A stretch of 64,000 bases of DNA from Lutibacter sp. (GTDB lineage Bacteria; Bacteroidota; Bacteroidia; Flavobacteriales; Flavobacteriaceae). The position numbers and the translations under genes are program-made. The stretch covers positions 62,001-126,000 of the forward strand of contig DAIDMK010000003.1 of assembly GCA_027449025.1 (NCBI GenBank), in the 5' to 3' direction. Shown in pieces: positions 8,441 through 16,577 of the stretch (position 1 is its first letter; each line of letters starts with the position of its first letter). The notes under the pieces were generated by a model. The model had not been told where the DNA came from, made no database searches, and saw only the letters and a program-made list of their open reading frames with translations.

Positions 8441-9682
8441 TTAAAATATTTTTTGTTTTTGGAACCAATTTCCCAAGAAACTAAAGTTGATTGATAATTT
8501 ATGAAAATTATCCTGGATTAATCCACTAGCTGTTGTCCCTTCTTTTCCATAAGAGTAGTTTACATTTATAGTAGAAGAGTTCCTTTGGTTGGAAGTTGGA
8601 AATCCCAAACCTAGAGAAAAGCTATAACTGTCAATATTTTGATTGTAAATTTTTAAATATCCAGAATCGTAATTTGCGCCAGCCCTATAAACCACTTTAT
8701 TCCAATAACTGGTAAATTCAGAAGATGTTTTGAATTCAAAGCCGACTCCATAAATTGATTGGTCTCTATAAGCAGAAGCATTATTTGATTGATTTACATC
8801 GCTCCAATAATTTTTTCTGTAATCAAAACTTACCAAAAGATTTTTATTGATTTGTGAACTTAGCCCAACACCAAATTTTAGGGGCAGATCAAAGTCGGCT
8901 GCGTTTTGGTCAAACGTGTTTGAAATCATTGCATTTGATTTAGCGCCAACAAAAGCTTCAGAACCGCGCAAAGTGGTTGGAAAATTAACTGTTGCGCCAA
9001 GGGTTGTTTCAGTTCCCAATAAATCGGTTAAAGAATATTGTATTCCAGCATTTGCCCCAAGGCTAAAGTAAACGTTTTTGTCGTTTAAATAAGTTGTGCT
9101 TGATCCCAGTAAAACCCATTGTTCTTGGCTTATTGAACCAAATAAACCGACAATTTCAACACCTACCGACAAATTATTCCTTAATTTAAATCCATGGCCA
9201 AGGAAAATTTCGTTTATTCCACCTGAACCAACAACTTTTGTTGTATAATTACTGGAACTTCCTTCAATTGGCTTCACTATGTCTACTTCATAGCTCACTT
9301 TGGTGTAAGGTCTTACGCCCATACTCATACTCCAATAATCATTAACTGGAAAAGCCATTGCCAAATGGGTAAAATTAAAATCATTGTTTTGCTGGCTATC
9401 ATATTTATCTTTTTTGGTTGAAGCGGTATTGTTAAAGCCAACTTCATATAAAAATGAATTTTTAGGAATGGCGGTTAAGGAAGCGGGGTTAGACTTATTA
9501 ATTGTCAATGGTGATGACCTATAGCCAATTCCGGTATTTCCCAAAGCTGTAAAACCTCCGAAAAAGTTCGAATTTTCTTTGCCAATGCCATATATTGAAT
9601 AAGGGGAATTAAAATCGCTTTGGGCATTCATAAATAAACTTACAAAGGAAAAAAGCAGGAGTAGAATTGGTTTGATTTTCAT
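8441..9682 (-). CDS. Predicted outer-membrane beta-barrel protein
   Basis: A signal peptide (MKIKPILLLLFSFVSLFMNAQ) is followed by alternating hydrophobic and polar strands and a barrel-like C-terminal end. Segments such as SPYSIYGIGKENSNFFGGFT and the Asn/Ser/Thr-rich strands resemble flavobacterial barrels of the FadL/PorV-like type, but no specific family is certain. It starts five bases after the DUF4270 gene ends, so the two are co-transcribed. That pairing suggests a role at the cell surface. Ligand and function are unknown. Confidence 0.65.
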   Translation of the reverse strand: MKIKPILLLLFSFVSLFMNAQSDFNSPYSIYGIGKENSNFFGGFTALGNTGIGYRSSPLTINKSNPASLTAIPKNSFLYEVGFNNTASTKKDKYDSQQNNDFNFTHLAMAFPVNDYWSMSMGVRPYTKVSYEVDIVKPIEGSSSNYTTKVVGSGGINEIFLGHGFKLRNNLSVGVEIVGLFGSISQEQWVLLGSSTTYLNDKNVYFSLGANAGIQYSLTDLLGTETTLGATVNFPTTLRGSEAFVGAKSNAMISNTFDQNAADFDLPLKFGVGLSSQINKNLLVSFDYRKNYWSDVNQSNNASAYRDQSIYGVGFEFKTSSEFTSYWNKVVYRAGANYDSGYLKIYNQNIDSYSFSLGLGFPTSNQRNSSTINVNYSYGKEGTTASGLIQDNFHKLSINFSFLGNWFQKQKIF

Positions 9683-9687
9683 AAAAA

Positions 9688-11001
9688 TTAATATACTAAA
9701 TAGGTTAATTCGATTTTCATCTTATAATCTTTTCCAGATTTGCTATCATAAATTAAGAGTTTATCAACCGATTTATTATTGTTGCGCAATTGAAAAAGTA
9801 GCGCGTATTTTGTTAAATAAGGGCTGGTTTGAGTTTCATTGATAAATGCAGTCAAGTCTGCCGAATAATAGTAATCAAAATTAAGTTCGGTATCATAAGA
9901 GTTTAAGAGTGCATAAACAGGTTTTCCATTTGCCGCAAGAAGTGGTTTTACAAACCTGTTTTTATTATCAATTACATATACAACAAGAGAGTCAATTGCT
10001 GAAATATTTTCATTATGGCTGTCTCGAACAGGGTACATTTTTAAGGTGGCATTTATTACAGTTCCGCCATTTTCACTCTCAAGGGAGGTTAAATCTCGAA
10101 CATGGGGAATTTCTAATCTCGCGCCTAGGCTGACGCCTGACCGTACATACATTTGGTTATCGGTTTTACTGCTTGGAATAATAGATTCATCGTCAATTAT
10201 TGAATTAAGTAAAGTTGATGAATTGTCGCTAATAATATTATTAAAATGTTCACGAATATCAAAGTCCGTGTACCGATCATTGTCGGAATTAAGTCCATCA
10301 TCCAAAGTATAATACATTCGAATCACAGAACCTTTACCTGCGCTTGGTTTAAATCCCAAAACAGTATTGTTATTACTGTCAGGAACTACGGTAATACCAG
10401 TAAATATTTTCTCTAAATCATCAATATCTTTAACGTCCTTTTTTTGGAAATTCTTGAATAAGTTTTCACCAAAACTAGGTTTTAAAGTAATGTTAATGGA
10501 ATCCTTTTTGTACGGATAGGCTTTAAAGGTCAACTCACCTAACGGTTCATTATTATAATCTAACGTTGAGGTGTTATAAAACTGTGTTTCGTCTTTGTCT
10601 TTTGGTTCAAACTTCTTTTCTGTAATTTCATGGACTCTATAGGTTAGTGTTTGAAGGGTATCGCCGTAATAATACCGGTCGTAACGCAATATTAGGGCAA
10701 TTGAATCATAGGTTGCTTTTTCATCAATAAAAAAATCTTGAGGAACAAGTGTAAAATAGCTTTGCGATTTTAAATTCCCGAATTTTTGATCTTGCAAAGC
10801 ACCTATTAATAATCTGTTGCTCCCAGTGGTTATTACTGAATCTAATTGAATGGTACCTGTTTGCAATGTCAAGGTATCAATTACCACAAGTCTTGAGTCT
10901 AAATTAATAAAATCCTCACCAACCAAATATGCTTTTGAATCGTCAGTGCATGAAACCAGCACTGTAAAACTTAGCAAAAGCCACATAAAACAGTTTCTCA
11001 T
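9688..11001 (-). CDS. DUF4270-family lipoprotein
   Basis: The signal MRNCFMWLLLSFTVLVSC puts a lipidated Cys at residue 18, followed by TDD, an acidic pattern often seen in exported Bacteroidota surface lipoproteins. The 437-residue body, with YLVGEDFINLDSRL early and repeated beta-rich blocks, matches my memory of DUF4270. The function of the family is not known. It is the first gene of a two-gene unit with the barrel protein at 8441, and is divergent from the gene at 11267 across 265 bases. Confidence 0.8.
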   Translation of the reverse strand: MRNCFMWLLLSFTVLVSCTDDSKAYLVGEDFINLDSRLVVIDTLTLQTGTIQLDSVITTGSNRLLIGALQDQKFGNLKSQSYFTLVPQDFFIDEKATYDSIALILRYDRYYYGDTLQTLTYRVHEITEKKFEPKDKDETQFYNTSTLDYNNEPLGELTFKAYPYKKDSINITLKPSFGENLFKNFQKKDVKDIDDLEKIFTGITVVPDSNNNTVLGFKPSAGKGSVIRMYYTLDDGLNSDNDRYTDFDIREHFNNIISDNSSTLLNSIIDDESIIPSSKTDNQMYVRSGVSLGARLEIPHVRDLTSLESENGGTVINATLKMYPVRDSHNENISAIDSLVVYVIDNKNRFVKPLLAANGKPVYALLNSYDTELNFDYYYSADLTAFINETQTSPYLTKYALLFQLRNNNKSVDKLLIYDSKSGKDYKMKIELTYLVY

Positions 11002-11209
11002 TATTATATTTTTCGGTAAAAGTATTTTAACGCACCAGTTTATGTGCTATAAAATAGATGAAGTCCAGTATTTTATCTATAAATAAGTTAACAAAATGTT
11101 AAATAGCTAATAATCAATATGTTTTGCAATTTATAGACTGTAAAATGATATGTATAGATAAAAAAGACGGATTGGTCTATTTTGTTCTTCACAACAACGT
11201 TTAACCCAT

Positions 11210-11217
11210 TATTTTTG
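11210..11217 (+). promoter_or_regulatory. Candidate promoter -7 element (TATTTTTG)
   Basis: The octamer fits the Bacteroidota TAnnTTTG consensus and lies 49 bases before ATG 11267. I did not find a well-spaced TTG -33 element. Confidence 0.35.
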
Positions 11218-11266
11218 TAGTGCACATAAAATTTTGTAACTTTTATAGTGTAGTTTAGATTTAAAT

Positions 11267-12142
11267 ATGGATTTAAGATTAGGGGTGTTTTTATTAATGA
11301 TTGTTTCAACTGCGGGTAAAGCCCAAAATTTTGAGATTTTTAGTACCGGCATTAATTCAACGCTTAATAACTCCAACTCCGTTGGATTGAGAAACGCCTT
11401 CATTAATATTAATTTACCCCTAATTCTTAATCCTAACAAAGGAATGTTAACCAACAGTATCTTATTTTCGAAATATTATGTAGATTATAATAATACAGAA
11501 GAAATTATGAATACTGCTGCTATTGAGAGCTTTAGTACCATAAAATATACTTTAGGGTATTTTACTAAAATAAATGATACATGGAGTTTTAAAACGAATA
11601 TATCACCAACAATTTCATCAAATTTTGAATCAGATATAACTATGGATGATGTTTTCTTTAATGGTAGTTTGGCTTTTATAAAATCCGGCAAAAAAGGGCT
11701 TCTTCATTTAGGGTTAGTTTACAATACTGGCTTTGGAATAGATAAACCAATACCAATTATAAGTTATTCCAGAAAAGTAAATAATGATTTTTCGTATATG
11801 TTAGGGATGCCAATCACCAAATTTGAATATACTTTCAATGCTACAAACGAGGCGAACTTTTACTTAAAACCAAAAGGATTTTATTCAAACATCAGTGATA
11901 ATTTAATTATTAATACAACTGATAAAGCTGAAAAGATTAAATACAGGGCCATACAAACGGGGATAAATTATTCCCATTCAATCGATGAATATTGGAAATT
12001 GTCATTGGATGCCGGTTATCAATTTTCCACAAAATATGAACTGTTAAGCAATAATAACAGCATTTATGAATTTGAAACAAAAGACAGCTTTTTTGTAGGC
12101 CTAAATTTAAAATTTGATTTATTAAAAAATAAGAAAAATTAA
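11267..12142 (+). CDS. Predicted outer-membrane protein, DUF6268-like
   Basis: Signal peptide MDLRLGVFLLMIVSTAGKAQ is followed by about 270 residues of alternating strands typical of an outer-membrane barrel (INLPLILNPNKGMLTNSILF, then repeated Y/F-ending strands). The order and size suggest DUF6268; I hold that name loosely. It lies 11 bases upstream of the kelch lipoprotein gene and is probably co-transcribed with it. The neighbours make it the likely surface part of the kelch/DUF4907/LytS-LytTR cassette. Confidence 0.65.
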   Translation: MDLRLGVFLLMIVSTAGKAQNFEIFSTGINSTLNNSNSVGLRNAFININLPLILNPNKGMLTNSILFSKYYVDYNNTEEIMNTAAIESFSTIKYTLGYFTKINDTWSFKTNISPTISSNFESDITMDDVFFNGSLAFIKSGKKGLLHLGLVYNTGFGIDKPIPIISYSRKVNNDFSYMLGMPITKFEYTFNATNEANFYLKPKGFYSNISDNLIINTTDKAEKIKYRAIQTGINYSHSIDEYWKLSLDAGYQFSTKYELLSNNNSIYEFETKDSFFVGLNLKFDLLKNKKN

Positions 12143-12153
12143 AATAGAATATT

Positions 12154-13140
12154 ATGAATTTAAAAAAAATGTACTTGAAAAGTGCTATTCTGCTTTTACT
12201 TGTAGCTTTTGTAGGTTGTTCGTCAGATGATGGTAATGATATGGGAAACTGGGTTGAAAGCTCTTCTTTTGATGGATACTCACGGGCTAACGCCGCCGCA
12301 TTTGTAATTAATGACAAAGGCTATATAATTGGAGGATATGATGGGGATGATTATATGTTTGATCTTTGGGAATATGACAAAAATGGTGATTATTGGGTGC
12401 AAAAAGCTGACTTTCCAGGGGTTCCAAGAACTGCCGGTGTAGGGTTTTCGCTTAACGGTAAAGGTTATTTTGGTACAGGATATGATGGTGATGACGAAGT
12501 TGGGGATTTTTGGTGCTACGATCCTTCATCAAATATATGGACTCGAAAAGCAGATTTTGCCGGTACAGCAAGAACTGGCGCCATTGGTTTTGCGGTTTCT
12601 GGAAAAGGCTATATTGGCACTGGTTATGACGGAAGCGAATTGAAAGATTTTTGGAAATATAATGATGCCACAAATGAGTGGACTCAATTATTTGGATTTG
12701 GCGGTAATAAGAGAAAAGATGCAACAGTTTTTGTTATTGATGACAAGGCCTATGTAGGAACTGGAATACAAAACGGAAGGTATCAAAATGATTTTTATGT
12801 ATTTGAAGGATCCTCTGAAACTTGGAAAAGGTTAAAAGATCTAGATGATCCGGATGAAGATTATGAAATTTTATTGGCCAATGGTGCTGGATTTTCATTA
12901 AATGGATTTGGCTATATAACTACAGGTGAAGCATCAGGTATTTCTACAAATTTATGGGAATATAATCCCTTAACTGATAAGTGGGATGACAGACCTGATT
13001 TTGAGGGAGCTGCCCGGCAAGATGCTAATGCTTTCAGTTTTTCCGATAAAGCTTTTGTTTTAATGGGAAGAAGCGGTGGCTATTATTTTGATGATAATTG
13101 GGAATATCGTCCAAATGAAGAAAGTGATGAAGACGATTAA
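12154..13140 (+). CDS. Kelch-repeat lipoprotein
   Basis: Lipoprotein signal (MYLKSAILLLLVAFVGCSSDDG) followed by about six kelch-type blades. Each has a GKGY...GxGYDG...FWxYDP...W pattern, for example NGKGYFGTGYDGDDEVGDFW and SGKGYIGTGYDGSELKDFW. A beta-propeller outside the cytoplasm is expected. The tail is acidic (NEESDEDD). A strong terminator follows at 13180-13207. A shortened, dead second copy of this gene lies at 14981-15252. Ligand unknown; as part of a cassette with a two-component system it could be the sensed or regulated surface protein, which is inference. Confidence 0.85.
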   Translation: MNLKKMYLKSAILLLLVAFVGCSSDDGNDMGNWVESSSFDGYSRANAAAFVINDKGYIIGGYDGDDYMFDLWEYDKNGDYWVQKADFPGVPRTAGVGFSLNGKGYFGTGYDGDDEVGDFWCYDPSSNIWTRKADFAGTARTGAIGFAVSGKGYIGTGYDGSELKDFWKYNDATNEWTQLFGFGGNKRKDATVFVIDDKAYVGTGIQNGRYQNDFYVFEGSSETWKRLKDLDDPDEDYEILLANGAGFSLNGFGYITTGEASGISTNLWEYNPLTDKWDDRPDFEGAARQDANAFSFSDKAFVLMGRSGGYYFDDNWEYRPNEESDEDD

Positions 13141-13179
13141 TGCCTTTAAAAGTAGGTTAGTTTAAGTTAAACAAAATAT

Positions 13180-13207
13180 AAAAGCCAAACATTTTTGTTT
13201 GGCTTTT
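13180..13207 (+). terminator. Rho-independent terminator after the kelch gene
   Basis: AAAAGCCAAACA and TGTTTGGCTTTT pair perfectly over 12 bases around a TTTT loop, 40 bases after the stop codon. The T-rich right arm provides the U tract. Confidence 0.85.
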
Positions 13208-13276
13208 ATTACTAAAGAGTTTTTGATTAACTAAATTTTTAATAACGACGCTATATAAATTAATTGATAACTGATG

Positions 13277-13360
13277 ATGAAACGAGCATTTCAAATTTTG
13301 ACAGGTAAGGGAATGTTGAAGAGCGAACAGCATCTGTTACCGCTAAAAAATAAAATTTAA
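13277..13360 (+). CDS. Start-codon-linked repeat, unit 1: possible 27-residue cistron
   Basis: An 84-base open frame starts ATG AAA CGA and ends TAA, followed by ACAG and the ATG of unit 2. The predicted peptide begins MKRAFQILTGKG and ends EQHLLPLKNKI. The same frame, length and end motifs recur on the opposite strand at 21695-21866 (MNRASQIL...EQHLLPLKNNI), where about a quarter of the peptide differs but the frame is kept. That favours translation, yet the high DNA similarity of the two ends could also be due to repeat spread alone. No known family. It lies in the 318-base space between the kelch and DUF4907 genes. Confidence 0.5.
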   Translation: MKRAFQILTGKGMLKSEQHLLPLKNKI

Positions 13361-13364
13361 ACAG

Positions 13365-13454
13365 ATGAAACGAGCATTACAAATTTTGACAGGTAAGGGA
13401 ATGTTGAAGAGCGAACAGCATCTGTTACCGCTAAAAAAAAAAAATAAAATTTAA
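13365..13454 (+). CDS. Start-codon-linked repeat, unit 2: possible 29-residue cistron
   Basis: This is a near-identical tandem copy of unit 1 (MKRALQILTGKG start, LLPLKKKNKI end). It is six bases longer through expansion of an A-run, which adds two codons and keeps the frame. Its TAA is followed by ACAG and then the ATG of the DUF4907 gene at 13459. The AT-rich end (AAAATAAAATTTAAACAG) therefore supplies the whole leader of that gene. Confidence 0.5.
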   Translation: MKRALQILTGKGMLKSEQHLLPLKKKNKI

Positions 13455-13458
13455 ACAG

Positions 13459-13770
13459 ATGAAAAAGTGGATAGCTATTTTTTTTGTTTTAATTATAACT
13501 TCAATACTTGTTGTTAAACTGGGTAGCACTTCAACCAGTGGTTATAAACTAGAAGCATTTAAAGTCGATAATGGATGGGGATACACAATCTTAAAAAAAG
13601 AGAAGGTCATTATTAGACAGGACATCATTCCTGGAATCCAAGTTAAAAAACCATTTGCCACTAAAAAAGATGCTAAAATTGTTGGTGAATTAATGATTGA
13701 AAAATTAAAAAATAAAGAAATACCGACTATTACATACAAAGAACTTCAAACTAAGGGGATAGTTTTATAG
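13459..13770 (+). CDS. DUF4907-family small exported protein
   Basis: A 103-residue protein with an N-terminal signal or anchor (KKWIAIFFVLIITSILVVKL). The rest matches the DUF4907 pattern: FKVDNGWGYTILKKEKVIIR, IPGIQVKKPFATKKDAKIVG and a Lys-rich end. Function unknown. In Bacteroidota this family usually occurs beside kelch proteins and LytS/LytTR pairs, as here. A dead second copy lies at 15254-15472. The tandem repeat units directly upstream replace any ordinary leader. Confidence 0.75.
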   Translation: MKKWIAIFFVLIITSILVVKLGSTSTSGYKLEAFKVDNGWGYTILKKEKVIIRQDIIPGIQVKKPFATKKDAKIVGELMIEKLKNKEIPTITYKELQTKGIVL

Positions 13771-13825
13771 GCAATAATCCATAGTTAGAGGTTATTTTTA
13801 ATAAAACGACTAATTGAAAACTAAC

Positions 13826-15088
13826 ATGAATAATAAACGCAACATATTTTTGCATATACTATGTTGGTTCATAGTCATCTTAATAGTTCAAGTCAATTTT
13901 TATCACAAGTTTAATTATTTTCTTGTGAATGAGTTTTTCTATTACAGATTATTTTTAAACATTGCTATTTTTTATTTAAATTATAGTTTCTTGGTTCCCA
14001 GGTTATTGTTAAATAAAAAAAGTGGGTTATACGCTTTTGTTTCCCTGACTCTTATTGCTGTTTTAATTTTTGTGTACCAAAATTTATTACCTTCAATTTC
14101 CTTAATTCCTACTTACAATAATCAAGATGGATTTATGGATCTTGAAAATGGGCATAATGCCATTAAATCAAACAGCTCCTATTTTGCCAGTTTTATACAA
14201 GGGGTACTTATTTTTTTATTATTTGCAATTAGTTCAGGCATTAAATTGTTAAAAGAAAGCTATGCCGAACTTAAAATTTCCAAGGAAAAATCAGAAGAAA
14301 GCAACCGATTAAAAACTGCATTTCTATCCAATATTTGCCACGAAATTCGAACCCCGATGAATGCCATTCTAGGCTTTACTGAACTATTAAAAGAACCACT
14401 GGTGACAGTCGAAAAGCAACATAAATATCTTGAAATCATTGAGAAAAGCGGCGTAAGGCTGCTGACTGTTATCAACGACATTGTTGACATTTCCAAAGTG
14501 GAGTCAGGACAAATGGAAGTTTTTATTTCAGAGTTTAATATTTTAGACCAGATAAAGGAAGTCCATGACTTTTTCAGCCCTGAAACGCAGAAAAATGGAA
14601 TTTTGCTAAACATAAAAAATTCATTGCAGTCAAGTGAAAGTACAATTAAGTCAGACAATCATAAAATAAATGCAATACTTGTTAATTTGGTAAAAAATGC
14701 CATTAAGTATTGTGATAAAGGAATTATTGAGATTGGGATTGAAAGGAAAGAATCAATGCTTAAATTTTATGTAAAAGACACAGGTGTAGGCATTGCTAAG
14801 GATAGACAAAAAGCCATTTTTGACCGTTTTGTACAAGCCGACATTGAGGATATAAAGGCATTACAGGGATCCGGTTTAGGGTTGTCTATTTCTAAAGCCT
14901 ATGTAGAGATGCTTGGAGGTAAAATTTGGGTTGAAAGCGAACCGGGGAATGGCGCTACTTTTTATTTTACTATTCCTGGCGATATGGAGAACAGGAATGA
15001 AAGCTCTTCTTTTGAAGGCTATATACGGGCAAACTCTGCGGCTAATGTAAAAAATGACAAAGGCTATGCAGTTGCCGGAAATAACTAG
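13826..15088 (+). CDS. Chimeric membrane histidine kinase (LytS-like sensor, HisKA core, kelch tail)
   Basis: Residues 1-145 hold four or so membrane segments and closely match the N-terminus of the LytS-type kinase at 15528 (shared blocks ILHILCWFIVILI/FLHILCWFIVILI and LNIAIFYLNYSFLVP). The core then changes type: HisKA with His172 in NICHEIRTPMNAILGF, followed by a HATPase with NLVKNAIKYCDKG, DTGVGIAK and GSGLGLSISKAY. After FYFTIPG the frame runs into a kelch-gene remnant (ESSSFEGYIRANSAANVKND) and stops. ATG 13826 is preferred to the TTG at 13814. It is probably still a kinase; the last 33 or so residues are not native. Confidence 0.8.
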   Translation: MNNKRNIFLHILCWFIVILIVQVNFYHKFNYFLVNEFFYYRLFLNIAIFYLNYSFLVPRLLLNKKSGLYAFVSLTLIAVLIFVYQNLLPSISLIPTYNNQDGFMDLENGHNAIKSNSSYFASFIQGVLIFLLFAISSGIKLLKESYAELKISKEKSEESNRLKTAFLSNICHEIRTPMNAILGFTELLKEPLVTVEKQHKYLEIIEKSGVRLLTVINDIVDISKVESGQMEVFISEFNILDQIKEVHDFFSPETQKNGILLNIKNSLQSSESTIKSDNHKINAILVNLVKNAIKYCDKGIIEIGIERKESMLKFYVKDTGVGIAKDRQKAIFDRFVQADIEDIKALQGSGLGLSISKAYVEMLGGKIWVESEPGNGATFYFTIPGDMENRNESSSFEGYIRANSAANVKNDKGYAVAGNN

Positions 15089-15252
15089 GATGATGATAGG
15101 TGTGATTTTTACGAACCTTAGGCATTTCTATGCATTTATGGGGATATAATCACTTAACTGATACTTGAGATAATAGACATGATTTTGAGGGTGCTGCACA
15201 GTAAAATATTAATGCTTTCAGTTTTTCAATAAAGCATTTGTTTTAATGGAGG
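14981..15252 (+). pseudogene. Remnant of a second kelch lipoprotein gene
   Basis: From GATATGGAGAACAGG onward the DNA follows the kelch gene from about 12238. An internal deletion of some 600 bases then brings it to the segment matching about 12930-13080 (TATAATCACTTAACTGATAC against TATAATCCCTTAACTGATAA). Stop codons and frameshifts interrupt it. Its first 108 bases are read in frame as the tail of the preceding kinase. With the DUF4907 remnant that follows, it marks a tandem duplication of the cassette. Confidence 0.82.
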
Positions 15253-15253
15253 G

Positions 15254-15472
15254 AATTAGAGACATTTAAAGTCTATAATTGATGGGGTTTTCAATATTTA
15301 AAGAAATAATACATTTATTTAATAACATATTATTCTGTGAATTCCAGCCAAAAAATATTTACCACCTAGAAGACGCTGTCATTGTTGTTGAATTGATGAT
15401 TTAAAAATTAAAAAAATAAAAACACCTAGTATTTCCTACAAAGAACTTCAAATTAATGGCGTAATTTTATAG
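15254..15472 (+). pseudogene. Remnant of a second DUF4907 gene
   Basis: The DNA tracks the DUF4907 gene (13540-13770) from ATTAGAGACATTTAAAGTC to the shared end TACAAAGAACTTCAAA...GTAATTTTATAG, but several stops and indels destroy the frame. The kinase gene that follows starts after the same spacing and leader sequence (TTTTAATAAAAC...GATTGAAAA) as the first kinase gene, which fixes the order of the duplicated segment. Confidence 0.82.
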
Positions 15473-15527
15473 GCGATATTCACTATTTTAAAATTAATTT
15501 TAATAAAACAGTTGATTGAAAATTAAA

Positions 15528-16577
15528 ATGAAAAATATACCCTCTGTAATTTTGCATATACTGTGCTGGTTCATAGTTATCTTAATAATTCTAAGCACTT
15601 TTTATAATAAGTTTAATTATTTTCCTGTAGATGGCTTTTTTTATTACAGATTGGTTTTAAACATTGCTATTTTTTATTTAAATTATAGTTTCTTGGTCCC
15701 TAAATTATTGTTAAATAAAAAAATTGGAATGTATGCATTTGTGTCTTTTGCATTTATAGGCTTATTTATTTTTGTGTATCAAAATATGTTGCCTTCAATT
15801 CCTATTATGTCAGATTTTAACAACCAACAACAATTGGTGGATCTTGTGAATGGACCCAATGACCTTGAAATAAAAAACGCCTTTTTAGCCAATTTTATTC
15901 AAGGAATCGTTATTTTTTTATTATTTGCAATTAGTTTAAGCTTTAAATTATCTATTGAATGGTATAAAAACGAAAAAATTAAAAACTTAATCAAAACGCA
16001 AAAGATAAATGCCGAATTGTCATTCTTAAAATCACAGTTAAATCCACACTTTTTATTTAATACCTTAAACAGCATTTATTCATTGGCTAATAAAAAATCT
16101 GATGATACTACTGAAGCCATTATTACATTATCGGAATTAATGCGATACATGATTTATGAAACCAACAAAGAGTTTGTAACGCTTCAAAATGAGATAGATT
16201 ATTTAAAAAACTTTATATCTCTTCAAAACCTGCGGTTAAAAGAGTCTAGCGGAGTTAGATTTAATGTTAGGGGCAAACTGGATTATAATATTGAACCTTT
16301 GCTTTTAATATCATTTATTGAAAACGCTTTTAAATTTGGTACGGATTACACGGGAAAAACGAATATTAATATTGAGATAAAGGTTGAAGATGATTTTTTA
16401 AGCTTAAAGGTCAGTAATTATATATCTTTAAAAGAAAAAAGTAATCTCGACTCGGGAATTGGAATAGAAAACATTAAAAATAGGTTAAACATACTATATC
16501 CAAATACCCATACTTTAAATATTGAAGAATCTGACAAATTGTTTAAGGTTGAATTATTGTTAAAATTAAAAAAATGA
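15528..16577 (+). CDS. LytS/YehU-type sensor histidine kinase
   Basis: Membrane sensor with about four hydrophobic segments in residues 1-142, then the His_kinase (LytS-type) domain with His174 in QLNPHFLFNTLNSIYSLA, and a HATPase region with LISFIENAFKFG and SGIGIENIKNRL. ATG 15528 is chosen over the TTG at 15516. It overlaps the LytTR regulator gene by four bases (ATGA), so kinase and regulator are translationally coupled partners. The signal sensed is unknown; the adjacent kelch and DUF4907 genes suggest an envelope cue. Confidence 0.9.
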   Translation: MKNIPSVILHILCWFIVILIILSTFYNKFNYFPVDGFFYYRLVLNIAIFYLNYSFLVPKLLLNKKIGMYAFVSFAFIGLFIFVYQNMLPSIPIMSDFNNQQQLVDLVNGPNDLEIKNAFLANFIQGIVIFLLFAISLSFKLSIEWYKNEKIKNLIKTQKINAELSFLKSQLNPHFLFNTLNSIYSLANKKSDDTTEAIITLSELMRYMIYETNKEFVTLQNEIDYLKNFISLQNLRLKESSGVRFNVRGKLDYNIEPLLLISFIENAFKFGTDYTGKTNINIEIKVEDDFLSLKVSNYISLKEKSNLDSGIGIENIKNRLNILYPNTHTLNIEESDKLFKVELLLKLKK

